Assembly: GCA_036399175.1 (NCBI GenBank)
Contig: DASWNP010000008.1
Location: 1-48,430, forward strand
Direction of reading: 5' to 3'
DNA from: DASWNP01 sp036399175
GTDB taxonomy: Bacteria; Acidobacteriota; Blastocatellia; Pyrinomonadales; Pyrinomonadaceae
Length of the DNA stretch: 48,430 bases
Numbering within the stretch: the stretch's first letter is position 1; every line of letters begins with the position of its first letter. The translations under genes and the position numbers were made by a program. The notes under the pieces are model-generated. The model was not told the origin of the DNA, did no database searches, and saw nothing but the letters and a program-made list of their open reading frames with translations. Of the stretch, positions 33,922 to 42,787 are shown in pieces.

Positions 33922-36495
33922 TTATTTCTTGTCGTCCTGATATTCGACGGTGAGGTGCGGATGACCGTAGACGGTGTAGGCGAGCCACGTCGATGCGCCG
34001 ACCCTGCTTTCGTCGTCGCGCGCCGCCCGCCGCGCTTCGTTGGCTGCTTCGTAGAGCTTCGCTCCGCGCTTGAGTTCCCTGTAGAAAGTTTTGGTGAAGA
34101 CTCGACCTGGAGTGTCGCCGACAGCCCAGAGCGAGCCGACGAAAACGCTCGCGCCCTTCCTGATGAATGCCGGCGCGAAACCGCCGATTCCCGAAATCTT
34201 TCGACCCTCACGTCCCGACCCGCAGGCGTTTAAGACTATCATCGGGCGGTTATCTTTCGTCGCGAGCCTGCTGAATTGGGCGGCCACCACGATGCTCAGA
34301 TGCTCCCTGACGTAGCCGATGGCCTCCTGATCTGCGAGCTTCACAACCTCCTTTCGGCCTTCGAGCATCAACGCCCCTTGAGTGATTTTCTCCTGCTCGA
34401 CATCTCCGTGACAGTCGAAGTGCAGAAGGTCGAACGTGCCGGGGTTTTCGAGCGCTTTGCGAACCGGGTCGGGCTTCGGCGTGATGGGCTTCGCGCCGAA
34501 TTCTTCGGTCAGGAATTTTATCTCCTGTTCGGCCTCGGGCAGTTTGTATTCAGGGTCGGGATAGTCCGGGACGACGTAGCGGACGCGTCCACGTCTGATT
34601 TTGACCGATTTGGGCGGCGGCCAGCCCGCGCCGCGCTCTTCCTCATCGCCGCCGTCAATCCAGCGCGTCAGTCCCATCTGCGCCATGAACATCGCTTCGG
34701 AGGGCATGCCGTCATCGTCGGGATTCTTCAGGTGAACAAGCTCCCAGGGGATGTACGGCTCGGTCGAGATGACGACGATGTTCTCGATTTCGTCGCGGTG
34801 CTGCCAGAGCACCTGCTGCAATTTGGTCGGGAACAGAGTTTTAAACAAAGCGACGCCGTAAGCGCGCAGCTCCGCCGCGAAGGCCGAGCCCTGTTTGTCG
34901 CTGTTCGCAATCCAGTAGTGCTCTATCTGCCCGTAGATGTGAGCGACCAGCTTCTCAGGGCTGAAATCAGGCAGAGTCTTCTTGAAGCCGGGATTCGGCA
35001 GCTCAAACTCTGTTGTGGGGAGAATGTATTGCAACGTCAGCACGCCATTGTTGACGGACTCGACGACGAAGAGGGTGAAGAGCGGCTGCTCAGGCGGCGG
35101 CGCTTCGGGCGCAGAACGTCGGCGCGAAATTTTGCGCGCGGCTTTCTCTCTCTTCCTGACGATGCGCGGCTTCAATTCCAGCTTGGCGAGACGCGACTGC
35201 CCCTGAAAGACCATCACCCAAACCTCGCCCGCCTCGCCTCCCGTCGCCGACAGCTTGAAGGAGAACTTTCTGGTTTTTCCATCGACGGGCGGCATCAGCC
35301 TGAAGCTCTCCTCGCCCTTAATCTCGAAGTTCTCCTTCGAGACTACCTGGATGAGCAGCCTTTTGCGAGGGTCAACCCGGGCGCTCGCCGTCTCGCCGAC
35401 GTGCGACGCGCTGATTTCAATTTTATCGCGCGACACGCTCACTTCGAGCGTCGTCTCAACGCCGACTTCCACCTCCTCGTCCATCTCAGCGGCGAAGTGG
35501 CAGAGGATTTTCCGCTCTTTCGGGCGCGACGCTCCTTCAGCTTCCTTCTCAAGCCCCTTCAGCATCCAAGCTTTAAAACGGCCCCCCGCCGGCCTGAATC
35601 CTACAACCCGGCTATGTCTTCTTTTTATCTCGCTCGAATCTTCGTCAGGGAGGTCAGTCGCGCCCATCTTGAGGGAAAACTCCGAGCGGGAAAGCTCCGA
35701 GAGGTCTGTGAAGAATTGCCTGACGCCCCTGCGCCCGCGAAAGAGCCCTGTTCCGAGGAACGCCAATCCAGCGAGGCCGGTGACAGTTGAGCCGAGGATT
35801 GTCTGTTCTCTGGTGAGCGCTTTGTCGTAGAGAAGGATGCCGGGCGATTTAAACTCGACCAGCCGATTCTGAAGCGGGAGCGCTTTGAAAGTTCCGCGTT
35901 CGCGCAGCGTCACGTAGAGCGCGAGCGTGCAGGCGGCTTCACTGCGCCCCGAGTCGATAGCCGCCACGTCGAACGTCCACTCACGCCGCGCGTCGGAGAG
36001 CAGCTCGAAGTCTCCGGTCTCCGAAGGGGTTTCAAAGCTTCGCACGGCGAGCCCGTTTGCGTCGATGATGGTGGCGGCGACGTAGGCCGCGTGTCCCGGC
36101 ACGATGTCGCGCTGCCGCGCGCCTTCAGGCGGAACGAAAGCGACTCTTATTCTCTGCGTCCAGCCTCTCGCCATGCGCTCCGGCCATTCGACGACGATTC
36201 GACCGTCGCCGACGCGCTGCCCCTCTTCATCTCGCTCCGTCTGCTCGTCCAATCGAAGCGGCTCGGTTGTCTCCGTCCCGAGCGTTTGCCGCAAAACTTC
36301 GGACGCATTCATCTCGCGCGACACTGCCTGGCCGGTTCTTGCTGCCGAGCGAAAATAGAAGTAACCGGACAGAGAAACGACGAGCAGCGCGAGGCCGATG
36401 AGGGCGAGGCGTCCGGCTGTGAGCGCGTCCGGGAAACGGAAGCCTAAAGGGTTTTTGAAGATGGGTTCGTGTTTTGAGATTTCACGAGTGACCAT
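33922..36495 (-). CDS. Membrane-anchored CHAT-domain (caspase-like) protein
   Basis: 857 residues; GGAGG precedes the ATG by 6 nt. Two likely helices at about 29-48 and 233-252 put residues 50-230 outside and 253-857 inside. A beta-rich region spans 330-445. The CHAT domain occupies about 540-855: IPWELVHL (582-589), probable catalytic His696 in HFDCHGD and Cys758 in NACGSGREG, then FVGSLWAVGDTPG and YGHPHLT. CHAT proteases can activate gasdermins or act in TPR-CHAT and type III-E CRISPR systems; neither a gasdermin nor CRISPR genes are in this window. The external domain suggests it senses an envelope signal. Role not established. Confidence 0.87.
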   Translation of the reverse strand: MVTREISKHEPIFKNPLGFRFPDALTAGRLALIGLALLVVSLSGYFYFRSAARTGQAVSREMNASEVLRQTLGTETTEPLRLDEQTERDEEGQRVGDGRIVVEWPERMARGWTQRIRVAFVPPEGARQRDIVPGHAAYVAATIIDANGLAVRSFETPSETGDFELLSDARREWTFDVAAIDSGRSEAACTLALYVTLRERGTFKALPLQNRLVEFKSPGILLYDKALTREQTILGSTVTGLAGLAFLGTGLFRGRRGVRQFFTDLSELSRSEFSLKMGATDLPDEDSSEIKRRHSRVVGFRPAGGRFKAWMLKGLEKEAEGASRPKERKILCHFAAEMDEEVEVGVETTLEVSVSRDKIEISASHVGETASARVDPRKRLLIQVVSKENFEIKGEESFRLMPPVDGKTRKFSFKLSATGGEAGEVWVMVFQGQSRLAKLELKPRIVRKREKAARKISRRRSAPEAPPPEQPLFTLFVVESVNNGVLTLQYILPTTEFELPNPGFKKTLPDFSPEKLVAHIYGQIEHYWIANSDKQGSAFAAELRAYGVALFKTLFPTKLQQVLWQHRDEIENIVVISTEPYIPWELVHLKNPDDDGMPSEAMFMAQMGLTRWIDGGDEEERGAGWPPPKSVKIRRGRVRYVVPDYPDPEYKLPEAEQEIKFLTEEFGAKPITPKPDPVRKALENPGTFDLLHFDCHGDVEQEKITQGALMLEGRKEVVKLADQEAIGYVREHLSIVVAAQFSRLATKDNRPMIVLNACGSGREGRKISGIGGFAPAFIRKGASVFVGSLWAVGDTPGRVFTKTFYRELKRGAKLYEAANEARRAARDDESRVGASTWLAYTVYGHPHLTVEYQDDKK

Positions 36496-36670
36496 AGGCG
36501 ACCTCCGAGAAAGATTGCCGGATGGATGTCTTGAGATGAGAAAAGAGCTTTTGCAGCGCGAACGCGTCCGTCTTGCCCGGCGCGCGTCCGCAGCGCGAAG
36601 ACGGGCGAGGCGCGGCAGGCATTTTAGACGCGTCGGGAAAAAGAAGCCAGAGAAGAATCTCGCGGGCGCT

Positions 36671-38029
36671 TCAGAGGGCGTCGTAGCGTTTGAGCTTGCG
36701 GTAGAGAGTGGATAGGTCGATGCCGAGGATGTTTGCGGCGCGCGCTTTGTCCTGATTGACCGAGGCGAGCGTCTCGAAAATATAACGACGCTCGATTTCG
36801 TCGAGCGTCGGACGCAATCCGTCCGGGTCGCGCACGGTTTGCGCGCCGGAGGCCGATTCGCGCACGCGCGGGGGCAGACTGTCGATGTCGATTCGCTCGC
36901 CGCTCAGAGTAAAGGCGCGCTCGACGGCGTTCTGCAATTCGCGGACGTTGCCGGGCCAGGAATAATTGATGAGCCCCGACATTGCCTGCGGCTCGATGGG
37001 TTTTTCGGGCTGCTGCTGCTCGCGCGCCGTGCGTGTGATGAAATGGCGGACGAGAAGCGGAATATCTTCGCGCCGTTCGCGCAGAGGCGGAAGATGAACT
37101 TCGATGACGTTGAGACGATAGAACAAATCTTCTCGAAAACGTCCCTCGGCAACTTCGCGTTCGAGGTCGCGGTTGGTCGCACAGATGATGCGCGCGTCGA
37201 TACGCTGCGGCGCGGTCGAGCCGACGGGCATCACTTCATGTTCCTGCACGGCGCGAAGAAGTCGCACCTGCATCGCGGGCGTTATCTCGCCGATTTCGTC
37301 GAGAAACACCGTGCCGCCCTCGGCTGCGCGCAGAAGTCCCGGCTTGTTTGCGACCGCGCCGGTGAAAGCGCCTTTCGTGTGGCCGAACAATTCGGATTCG
37401 AGGAGCGTTTCGGGCAGCGCGCCGCAGTTGATGGCGACGAAGGGGCGGTCGGCGCGCGGGCTGTTGTGATGAATGGCGCGCGCAATCAACTCTTTGCCCG
37501 TGCCGGACTCGCCCTGAATGAGAATGTTCGTGTTCGTCGTCGCCACCTTCTCGACGAGACGAAAGACGGACTGCAAAGCCTCCGACGTGCCGATGATTTC
37601 CGAAAAGCTGTAACGTCTATCCAACTCGCGCCTGAGCGCGCGGTTCTCGCGGAACAGCTCGCGCTGACGCAGAGCGTTTTTGACCGATTGCAGGAGGTCT
37701 TCGTTGACGAAAGGCTTCGTGATGTAGTCGTAAGCTCCTTTGCGCAGCGCCGCGACCGCCGAATCGACAGACGAATAGGCCGTCATCACGACGACGAGCG
37801 CCTCCGCGTCGATGTCCTTGATACGGTCAAGCAGCGCGAGGCCCTCCATGCCCGCCATGCGGATGTCCGTCAAGGTGACGGCGACATCTTCGGCGGCGAA
37901 TATCTCCAAAGCGCTTTCGGCGCTCGAAACGGCGGCGACGCGATAACCTTCGCCCGTCAAAAGGCGCGAAATGATAGCGCGCATCAAATCTTCGTCTTCG
38001 GCAATGAGGATGAGCGGCGATGTGTTCAT
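36671..38029 (-). CDS. NtrC-family sigma-54-dependent response regulator
   Basis: 452 residues. Receiver (phospho-acceptor Asp55 in TLTDIRMAG, Lys105 in YITKPF), AAA+ domain with Walker A GESGTGKE (173-180) and the sigma-54-contacting GAFTGA (220-225), and a Fis-type HTH at the C-terminus (DKARAANILGIDLSTLYRKLK). It would activate sigma-54 promoters when phosphorylated by the upstream kinase, whose gene overlaps its start by 4 nt (ATGA). The target genes are not identifiable here. The 175 nt to the next gene upstream of the CHAT start (36496-36670) show nothing recognisable. Confidence 0.95.
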   Translation of the reverse strand: MNTSPLILIAEDEDLMRAIISRLLTGEGYRVAAVSSAESALEIFAAEDVAVTLTDIRMAGMEGLALLDRIKDIDAEALVVVMTAYSSVDSAVAALRKGAYDYITKPFVNEDLLQSVKNALRQRELFRENRALRRELDRRYSFSEIIGTSEALQSVFRLVEKVATTNTNILIQGESGTGKELIARAIHHNSPRADRPFVAINCGALPETLLESELFGHTKGAFTGAVANKPGLLRAAEGGTVFLDEIGEITPAMQVRLLRAVQEHEVMPVGSTAPQRIDARIICATNRDLEREVAEGRFREDLFYRLNVIEVHLPPLRERREDIPLLVRHFITRTAREQQQPEKPIEPQAMSGLINYSWPGNVRELQNAVERAFTLSGERIDIDSLPPRVRESASGAQTVRDPDGLRPTLDEIERRYIFETLASVNQDKARAANILGIDLSTLYRKLKRYDAL

Positions 38030-39837
38030 GCTTGTCGTTCTCTGAGGGGTGCAGTTTCAGCTAACGTCTCCCCAGCAGTTATTTGAACCGGCAGCACGAC
38101 GGAGACTTTCGTGCCGCGCCCGTTGTTGGAGTCGATTTCGATGCGTCCGCCGTGTGCCGTGACTATCCGGTAACAGACTGCGAGGCCGAGACCCGTGCCC
38201 GCGCCGGCAGATTTCGTGGTGTAGAAGGGGTCGAAAACGTGCGGGCGCTGTTCGGGCGCGATGCCGACGCCGGTGTCGGCAATCTCGACGAAAAGCTCGC
38301 CGCCGAGAGCGTCGAAGCGCGTGCGAATCTGCAAGTCTCCGCCTTCGGGCATGGCGTCGCGCGCATTCAGGAGAAGATTGAGGAAGACCTGTTGGAGCTG
38401 GTCTGCGTCGGCCGAGACGAGCGGCGCATCGCGGTCGAAATCGGTCTCGATGCGCAGGTGTTTGAAGGTTTTGTCGAAGCTGGCGAGGCGCAGGCTGGCT
38501 TCGACGATGCGCGCCACTTCGAGCGGCGCGCGCGCCGGGGGGCGCGTGCGCGCAAACTCCATCATCTCGCGCAAGACCTGCGTGATACGCGCGATTTGAG
38601 TCGAAATCAAACGCAGAATCTCCTGCGTTTCGTCGTCCGCGCCACTGGACGGCGGACGTGTCTGTAGAATCTGTATGAGCGAAGAGATGGAGGCGAGCGG
38701 GTTGTTGACTTCGTGCGCGACGCCTGCGGCGAGCGTCCCTGCGGCGGCCAGTTTCTCCGTGCGGATAAGATGCTCGTTGAGCGTGCGCAGGCGCTCGATG
38801 TCGTCGGCCATCTTGCGGCTCATCTCGTTGAAAGACGAGGCGAGCAAGCCAACTTCGTCGTTGCTTCGGAGGCTGACCTGCGTTCCGTAGTCGCCGCCCG
38901 CGACCGTCACCGCCGCTTCGGTCAAACGACGCAGAGGACGCGAGATGATCCTGATGACGAGCGCGACGAGAATCAGATTCGGCACGAGCGCGGTGATAAC
39001 GCTGAAGACTAGATAGCGTCGCCAGGCTTCCATCGTCCCCGCGCCGAAACTCCACCAGACAATCGGAATCTGCAACAGCAAAAAACTCAACACGGCGACG
39101 AGCGCAATCGAGAGCGCCACCTTGTAGGCGATGGGAAAGAGGCGAAACTGGTCGAGCGCCGATTGCAGCGAGAAGAGCTTGAAGCTCGTGATGGCGTAAG
39201 CATAGATGACGACGCCGAGCAGCACGAAGATAGAGCCGACCGGCAGAAGCCACGTCACGCCCGCCAGAGGCAGCACGATGTTCGTCAAAGTCTTCAAGGT
39301 CGCCGTAATCACGAGCGCCCAGAGAATCGCGCCGAGCTGCTGCCCCCAGAGTGTATTTCTGTAGCGAAGGTACTTCGCGTAAAGTAGCCCGAAGCCATAG
39401 GCGAACAGCCCGTAAGCGTATAGGACGAAGATGTAGGCGAGCGGCGTCAGTTGAATGTCGAGACCGCCGCCCGTAAAGCGCACGTCTCTCCACATCAGCC
39501 CCGCAAGAGCCGCCGGGATGAGCACCGCGCCCGGCGCGAACAAGACGGCGGCGCGTCTCAAAGGAATCGAGCCGTTCTCAGGAAAAACCCAGCCGAAGAC
39601 GACCAGCGAATACTGCAACAGCAGCGCCACCGAGAAACTCAGACTCGCCCACCATCCCGCGTCGCCGCCCTCCGTCCCGAATCCCCAAAGCGCGATGTCT
39701 TTCACCGTCCACAAAGCCAGACACGCGACGAACGCCGCGAAAGTCTGGTGCGTCCGGCTGCGCGGCGCGGCCACGAACACGTAAAAGCCGAGCAGCACGT
39801 TCACAAACAGAGAAAGCAGGAGGAGCGAGAGAAGCAT
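38026..39837 (-). CDS. Sensor histidine kinase with 7TM-like input and HAMP
   Basis: 603 residues. Residues 1-220 hold about seven hydrophobic helices without a periplasmic domain, the pattern of 7TM histidine-kinase inputs. Two more hydrophobic segments (235-260, 275-297) lead into a HAMP (RIISRPLRRLTEAAVTVAGG...). Phospho-His375 in AHEVNNPLASI, N box LLNARDAM, G boxes DTGVGIAPEQ and GTGLGLAV. Pairs with the NtrC-type regulator that overlaps its stop. ATG 39837 is used; there is no Shine-Dalgarno, and element E13 starts 7 nt upstream. Confidence 0.94.
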   Translation of the reverse strand: MLLSLLLLSLFVNVLLGFYVFVAAPRSRTHQTFAAFVACLALWTVKDIALWGFGTEGGDAGWWASLSFSVALLLQYSLVVFGWVFPENGSIPLRRAAVLFAPGAVLIPAALAGLMWRDVRFTGGGLDIQLTPLAYIFVLYAYGLFAYGFGLLYAKYLRYRNTLWGQQLGAILWALVITATLKTLTNIVLPLAGVTWLLPVGSIFVLLGVVIYAYAITSFKLFSLQSALDQFRLFPIAYKVALSIALVAVLSFLLLQIPIVWWSFGAGTMEAWRRYLVFSVITALVPNLILVALVIRIISRPLRRLTEAAVTVAGGDYGTQVSLRSNDEVGLLASSFNEMSRKMADDIERLRTLNEHLIRTEKLAAAGTLAAGVAHEVNNPLASISSLIQILQTRPPSSGADDETQEILRLISTQIARITQVLREMMEFARTRPPARAPLEVARIVEASLRLASFDKTFKHLRIETDFDRDAPLVSADADQLQQVFLNLLLNARDAMPEGGDLQIRTRFDALGGELFVEIADTGVGIAPEQRPHVFDPFYTTKSAGAGTGLGLAVCYRIVTAHGGRIEIDSNNGRGTKVSVVLPVQITAGETLAETAPLRERQA

Positions 39838-39843
39838 CGGGAA

Positions 39844-39988
39844 GAAGTAGTCTGGAGTCTGAAGTCTGAAGTCTGGAGTCAGAAGATTATGGAGGTCGCT
39901 GCTTGAATATCTCTCTAACTGTTGAAAGCCGTCAGAGACTTTTCTTTCGATTCAGACTCCGGACTTTAGACTCCAGACTCCAGACTTT
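39844..39988. repeat. Heptamer palindrome element E13 (GTCTGGA/GTCTGAA type)
   Basis: Left arm about 39847-39883 (GTCTGGA GTCTGAA GTCTGAA GTCTGGA) and right arm 39951-39988, the inverse (GACTCCA GACTCCA). The loop is about 65 nt. It occupies the spacer between the TAA of the upstream membrane-protein gene (39988-39990) and the kinase ATG (39837). Confidence 0.9.
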
Positions 39989-40665
39989 TATCTTAGTCCG
40001 AGAATAAATGCGGAGAGCGCGGAGGCGACGCCGCATGCGAGCGGCCAGAAATGGCGCGCGTCAATCATACCACCGCGCGCCATGAGTCGGTGAAGGATGG
40101 TGAAGAGAGCGAAACCGAGCGCCCCGACCGGAAGTGCGAAGGTCGCGCCGAAGAATGCGCCGATGCCGAAGAAAATCAGGCCGCCCGCCGCGCCCGTCGC
40201 CAGCGCCCAGCAGACGCCGAGCAGCAGGCTTGCGAAAATCGTCAGAGGCCACGCGCGGCGTTCAAGTTTGTCTACGCATCTGCCTATTCTCCCGCCCAGC
40301 CAGCCGCCCATCAGCGCGCAGATTGCGTTCATTATGAAACAGACGGCGATGAGAGCGGCGAACGCTTCGCTCGTGCCGATGTGTCGGTCGAAAAAGAGCC
40401 GGTAGAAGATGGCTGCGGGCGGAAGCGTGCCGAGCAGAAATCCGAGAAGCTTGTATGCCCGCGCGCTCGCGTAAGGGCGTCGCATCAACTCCATCTCGTC
40501 GCGCTCGCGCGCGTCGCGGAAGAGAGTTCGGCTTCGTTCGTCTTCGGCGTGAAAGGCGACGAGCCATCTCAGCCGCGCGTCGAGGTCGGCGTCGTTTGCG
40601 ACAAATGCAGAAGCGGCCTGTGCGGCTCTCTGCGGGGCGAATGAGGTTCGGGTAACGTCGAACAT
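39988..40665 (-). CDS. Hypothetical protein with four to five transmembrane helices
   Basis: 225 residues; AAGGAGAG precedes the ATG at 40665. The N-terminal 75 residues are soluble and charged (DLDARLRWLVAFHAEDERSRTLFRDARERDEME). Four or five hydrophobic helices follow, from LLGFLLGTLPPAAIFYRLFF to ACGVASALSAFILGLR, several Gly-rich. Family not recognised. It overlaps the preceding gene's end by 97 nt in another frame. Followed by element E13 and the kinase gene in the same direction, so it may be part of that operon. Confidence 0.72.
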   Translation of the reverse strand: MFDVTRTSFAPQRAAQAASAFVANDADLDARLRWLVAFHAEDERSRTLFRDARERDEMELMRRPYASARAYKLLGFLLGTLPPAAIFYRLFFDRHIGTSEAFAALIAVCFIMNAICALMGGWLGGRIGRCVDKLERRAWPLTIFASLLLGVCWALATGAAGGLIFFGIGAFFGATFALPVGALGFALFTILHRLMARGGMIDARHFWPLACGVASALSAFILGLR

Positions 40666-41471
40666 AACTCTCCTTCGGCGCTCTCTGCGCCCGCCTGCTT
40701 CGAGACGGAAAGCTCAAGTCGTCGCAGTCGCGCGCATTCGGCGTCGAGAAGGCGTGCGACGCCGAGCGTGCCCGGACGGTCTTCAAGCGTCGAGAGCAAT
40801 TCAATGGCGCGCGCGTAAGTTTCGATTATCGACTCGGACAGACGACGCGCGGCCGTCCTGTTCTCCTTTTCCTCACCGGCGCGATGCGGCGCGCTCAAGT
40901 CTCGCAGCTCTGCGAAGGCGTGCAGCAGCTCAAGGCGCGCGCGCTCCTGATGCTCGACGAGACGCCTGACGTTTCGCCTGTGAATACAGCGCCCCGCAAG
41001 CTCCAGGTCTGCGCCCGCACGTCCGGCGACGCGACACAGCTCCACTTCGCGCTTCGTCGGAGCAGCCTCGGCGTCCGCCTCTGCGGCAGCCAGTGCCAGC
41101 CCGACGTATCGCTCCAAACCGGAGCGAGCGTTGAACATCATCTGCCGGAAATTCTCGTCCCCCGTCGCGTACTGCTCGGACGCATCCTCGACGCGCGCGA
41201 GCGCCGACAAAAGCCCGCGTTGCGCGCGCTCGATTCGTTCCTCGCCTTGACGATTTACCGACGCGCCTTCTCGCTCCGCATCGCCGGGCGTCTTCAACGA
41301 ACGCGTGCGCTCAAGACGAAACGCGACGAGCGCGAGCGGCCAGACGATCGCCGCGACGAAAGCTCCGAGCAGCGTGCGCGTGCGGTGCGCCGACGATTGG
41401 CGGAGGAAATAGATAACGCCGACGGGAGCGGCGGCGGCCAGGTAGACGGTGATGATTTCGCTCAGACGCAT
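40569..41471 (-). CDS. Hypothetical two-TM protein with long helical region
   Basis: 300 residues from ATG 41471; the frame is open upstream but that part looks non-coding. Two hydrophobic segments at the N-terminus (MRLSEIITVYLAAAAPVGVIYFL and TLLGAFVAAIVWPLALVAF) are followed by a helical, charged, Ala/Arg/Glu-rich cytoplasmic part with scattered Cys. Family not recognised. The last 97 nt overlap the start of the next gene, which is unusual; either its real end is earlier through an error, or the downstream start is later. Confidence 0.6.
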   Translation of the reverse strand: MRLSEIITVYLAAAAPVGVIYFLRQSSAHRTRTLLGAFVAAIVWPLALVAFRLERTRSLKTPGDAEREGASVNRQGEERIERAQRGLLSALARVEDASEQYATGDENFRQMMFNARSGLERYVGLALAAAEADAEAAPTKREVELCRVAGRAGADLELAGRCIHRRNVRRLVEHQERARLELLHAFAELRDLSAPHRAGEEKENRTAARRLSESIIETYARAIELLSTLEDRPGTLGVARLLDAECARLRRLELSVSKQAGAESAEGELCSTLPEPHSPRREPHRPLLHLSQTTPTSTRG

Positions 41472-42325
41472 GACGCCACTCTTCAGGGCAACGCATGTGC
41501 CGACCGAGCCGCGCGTCTGCAAACGAGCCGCGAGCGCGGTTTCCAACACCTCTCCGACATTCAAAGCAAACAGTTTATCTACGGCGTGCAGGGAAATGTC
41601 CCGGCTTGAATGGTGCGCGTTGCGCGGCGTGCTGTTTGGCAAAGCGCGTCTGCGACGCGAGGGCTTTGGCATTCTGCAAAGCGCGGGCGAGAGAGTCGCA
41701 CCCGGATGAGAGAGGTCTGGCTCACCCGTCGAAGATGGCGAGCGCGCGTTCGTCGCGCGTCGGCTGTGACGATTCTGTCGCGCATCGTTTCGGAAAAACT
41801 CACGACCGCGTTCCCGCTTGTGTTGAGTCGTCGTGCGCGACTTCAAAGGCAGAGCGAGACATGCACGCGCGCTCACTTTGAATGCAAAATCGCGCCCGCC
41901 GCTTCGTCTCCCTGTCGCTCAAGAGTCCAGACGCAAGGTACGAAAACAGAGTGTACGTATTGAAAGCATTTGCGCGCGCGCGTGTTCGCACCTGCGACAC
42001 GCCGACCGAAGCGAATTGAAATTTCCAGAAGGCGCAGGCCAACCCTTGAGCGCGCGAGCGCATCGAAAATTCGCCGCCAGAATCAGGTCGAACAGCCGCG
42101 CGTCAAACCTCGCCGCCGGTCAGAGTCAATAAAACTCATTCGTCACGCTTCTGTGATAGAGCCGGACAAACTCTCTCCCACAATGAGAAGGTCGTGGCCT
42201 TCGGATTGCTTTACATAGCGTGCGCCGTTCAGGCGGCAGACGAGAATCGAACAATAAAGGAACTTTCGCCGAGCTTTGTTCGTCTAAGTGAATACGAACA
42301 ACACACAAGGGCAAGTACAGGAACA
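41472..42325. other. 854-nt region without a convincing gene
   Basis: Several open frames exist in both strands, but none has a plausible composition with a Shine-Dalgarno. The sequence is rich in GCGCG and in AAAG-type motifs, with no long palindrome or tandem repeat of the heptamer type. A short imperfect repeat, AGACGAGAATCGAACAA / TTGTTCGTCT, lies at about 42239-42287, just before the small gene at 42326. Nothing else is seen. Confidence 0.5.
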
Positions 42326-42556
42326 ATGAACACGAAGACGCCAATCAAAGTTATCAAGCGCAGCCAGCGTAGTCGCCAGGAAGTCGTGGTGGAAGAGAGC
42401 GCGCCGGAAAAGAAGACCACTCAGCAGGCGGCGCGCGACATGGTCGCCACCGTCAGCGAATGGGTCAGCGAGTTTCAGCAGAAGCGACGCAAGGAAACCA
42501 CGCGGGCTTTCAAGACTCTGTTCACAGATACGACTCCGCAAACAAGCAAGGCATAA
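42326..42556 (+). CDS. Small basic hypothetical protein
   Basis: 76 residues from ATG 42326, preceded by ACAGGAACA. Highly charged: KVIKRSQRSRQEVVVEESAPEKK, then a possible helix (QQAARDMVATVSEWVSEFQQKRRKET). No family recognised. It could be a regulatory small protein; support is mainly composition and the start context. Confidence 0.5.
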   Translation: MNTKTPIKVIKRSQRSRQEVVVEESAPEKKTTQQAARDMVATVSEWVSEFQQKRRKETTRAFKTLFTDTTPQTSKA

Positions 42557-42787
42557 TCTCTCCTCATTCCATTCGTCGGCTGCACGCGCTGCACTATTTC
42601 ATTCACACGCGAACCAGAGCGTACACGGCACGGTCTGAATAAGGCTGTCTTGTACGCTTGCGCGCTAAAAAAAACTCTTTGCATCGCTCGGCACGTCTGA
42701 GCGTTGACAGGGGCGCGCGGTCGCACGTAGCATCGCGCTCGAAAATCGGCTGGCATCAGGCGGGTTGGAGAGCGGAGCTTAAAGGCG

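Noticed and set aside
2942..39988. REP/RAYT or MITE explanation for the palindromes
   Set aside because: No transposase, no fixed terminal sequence and no target-site duplication are visible, and the sequences of different groups are unrelated; kept open but not called.
41610..41963. 117-residue frame in the 854-nt gap
   Set aside because: Arg-rich, with no start signal and no hydrophobic or conserved pattern; treated as non-coding.
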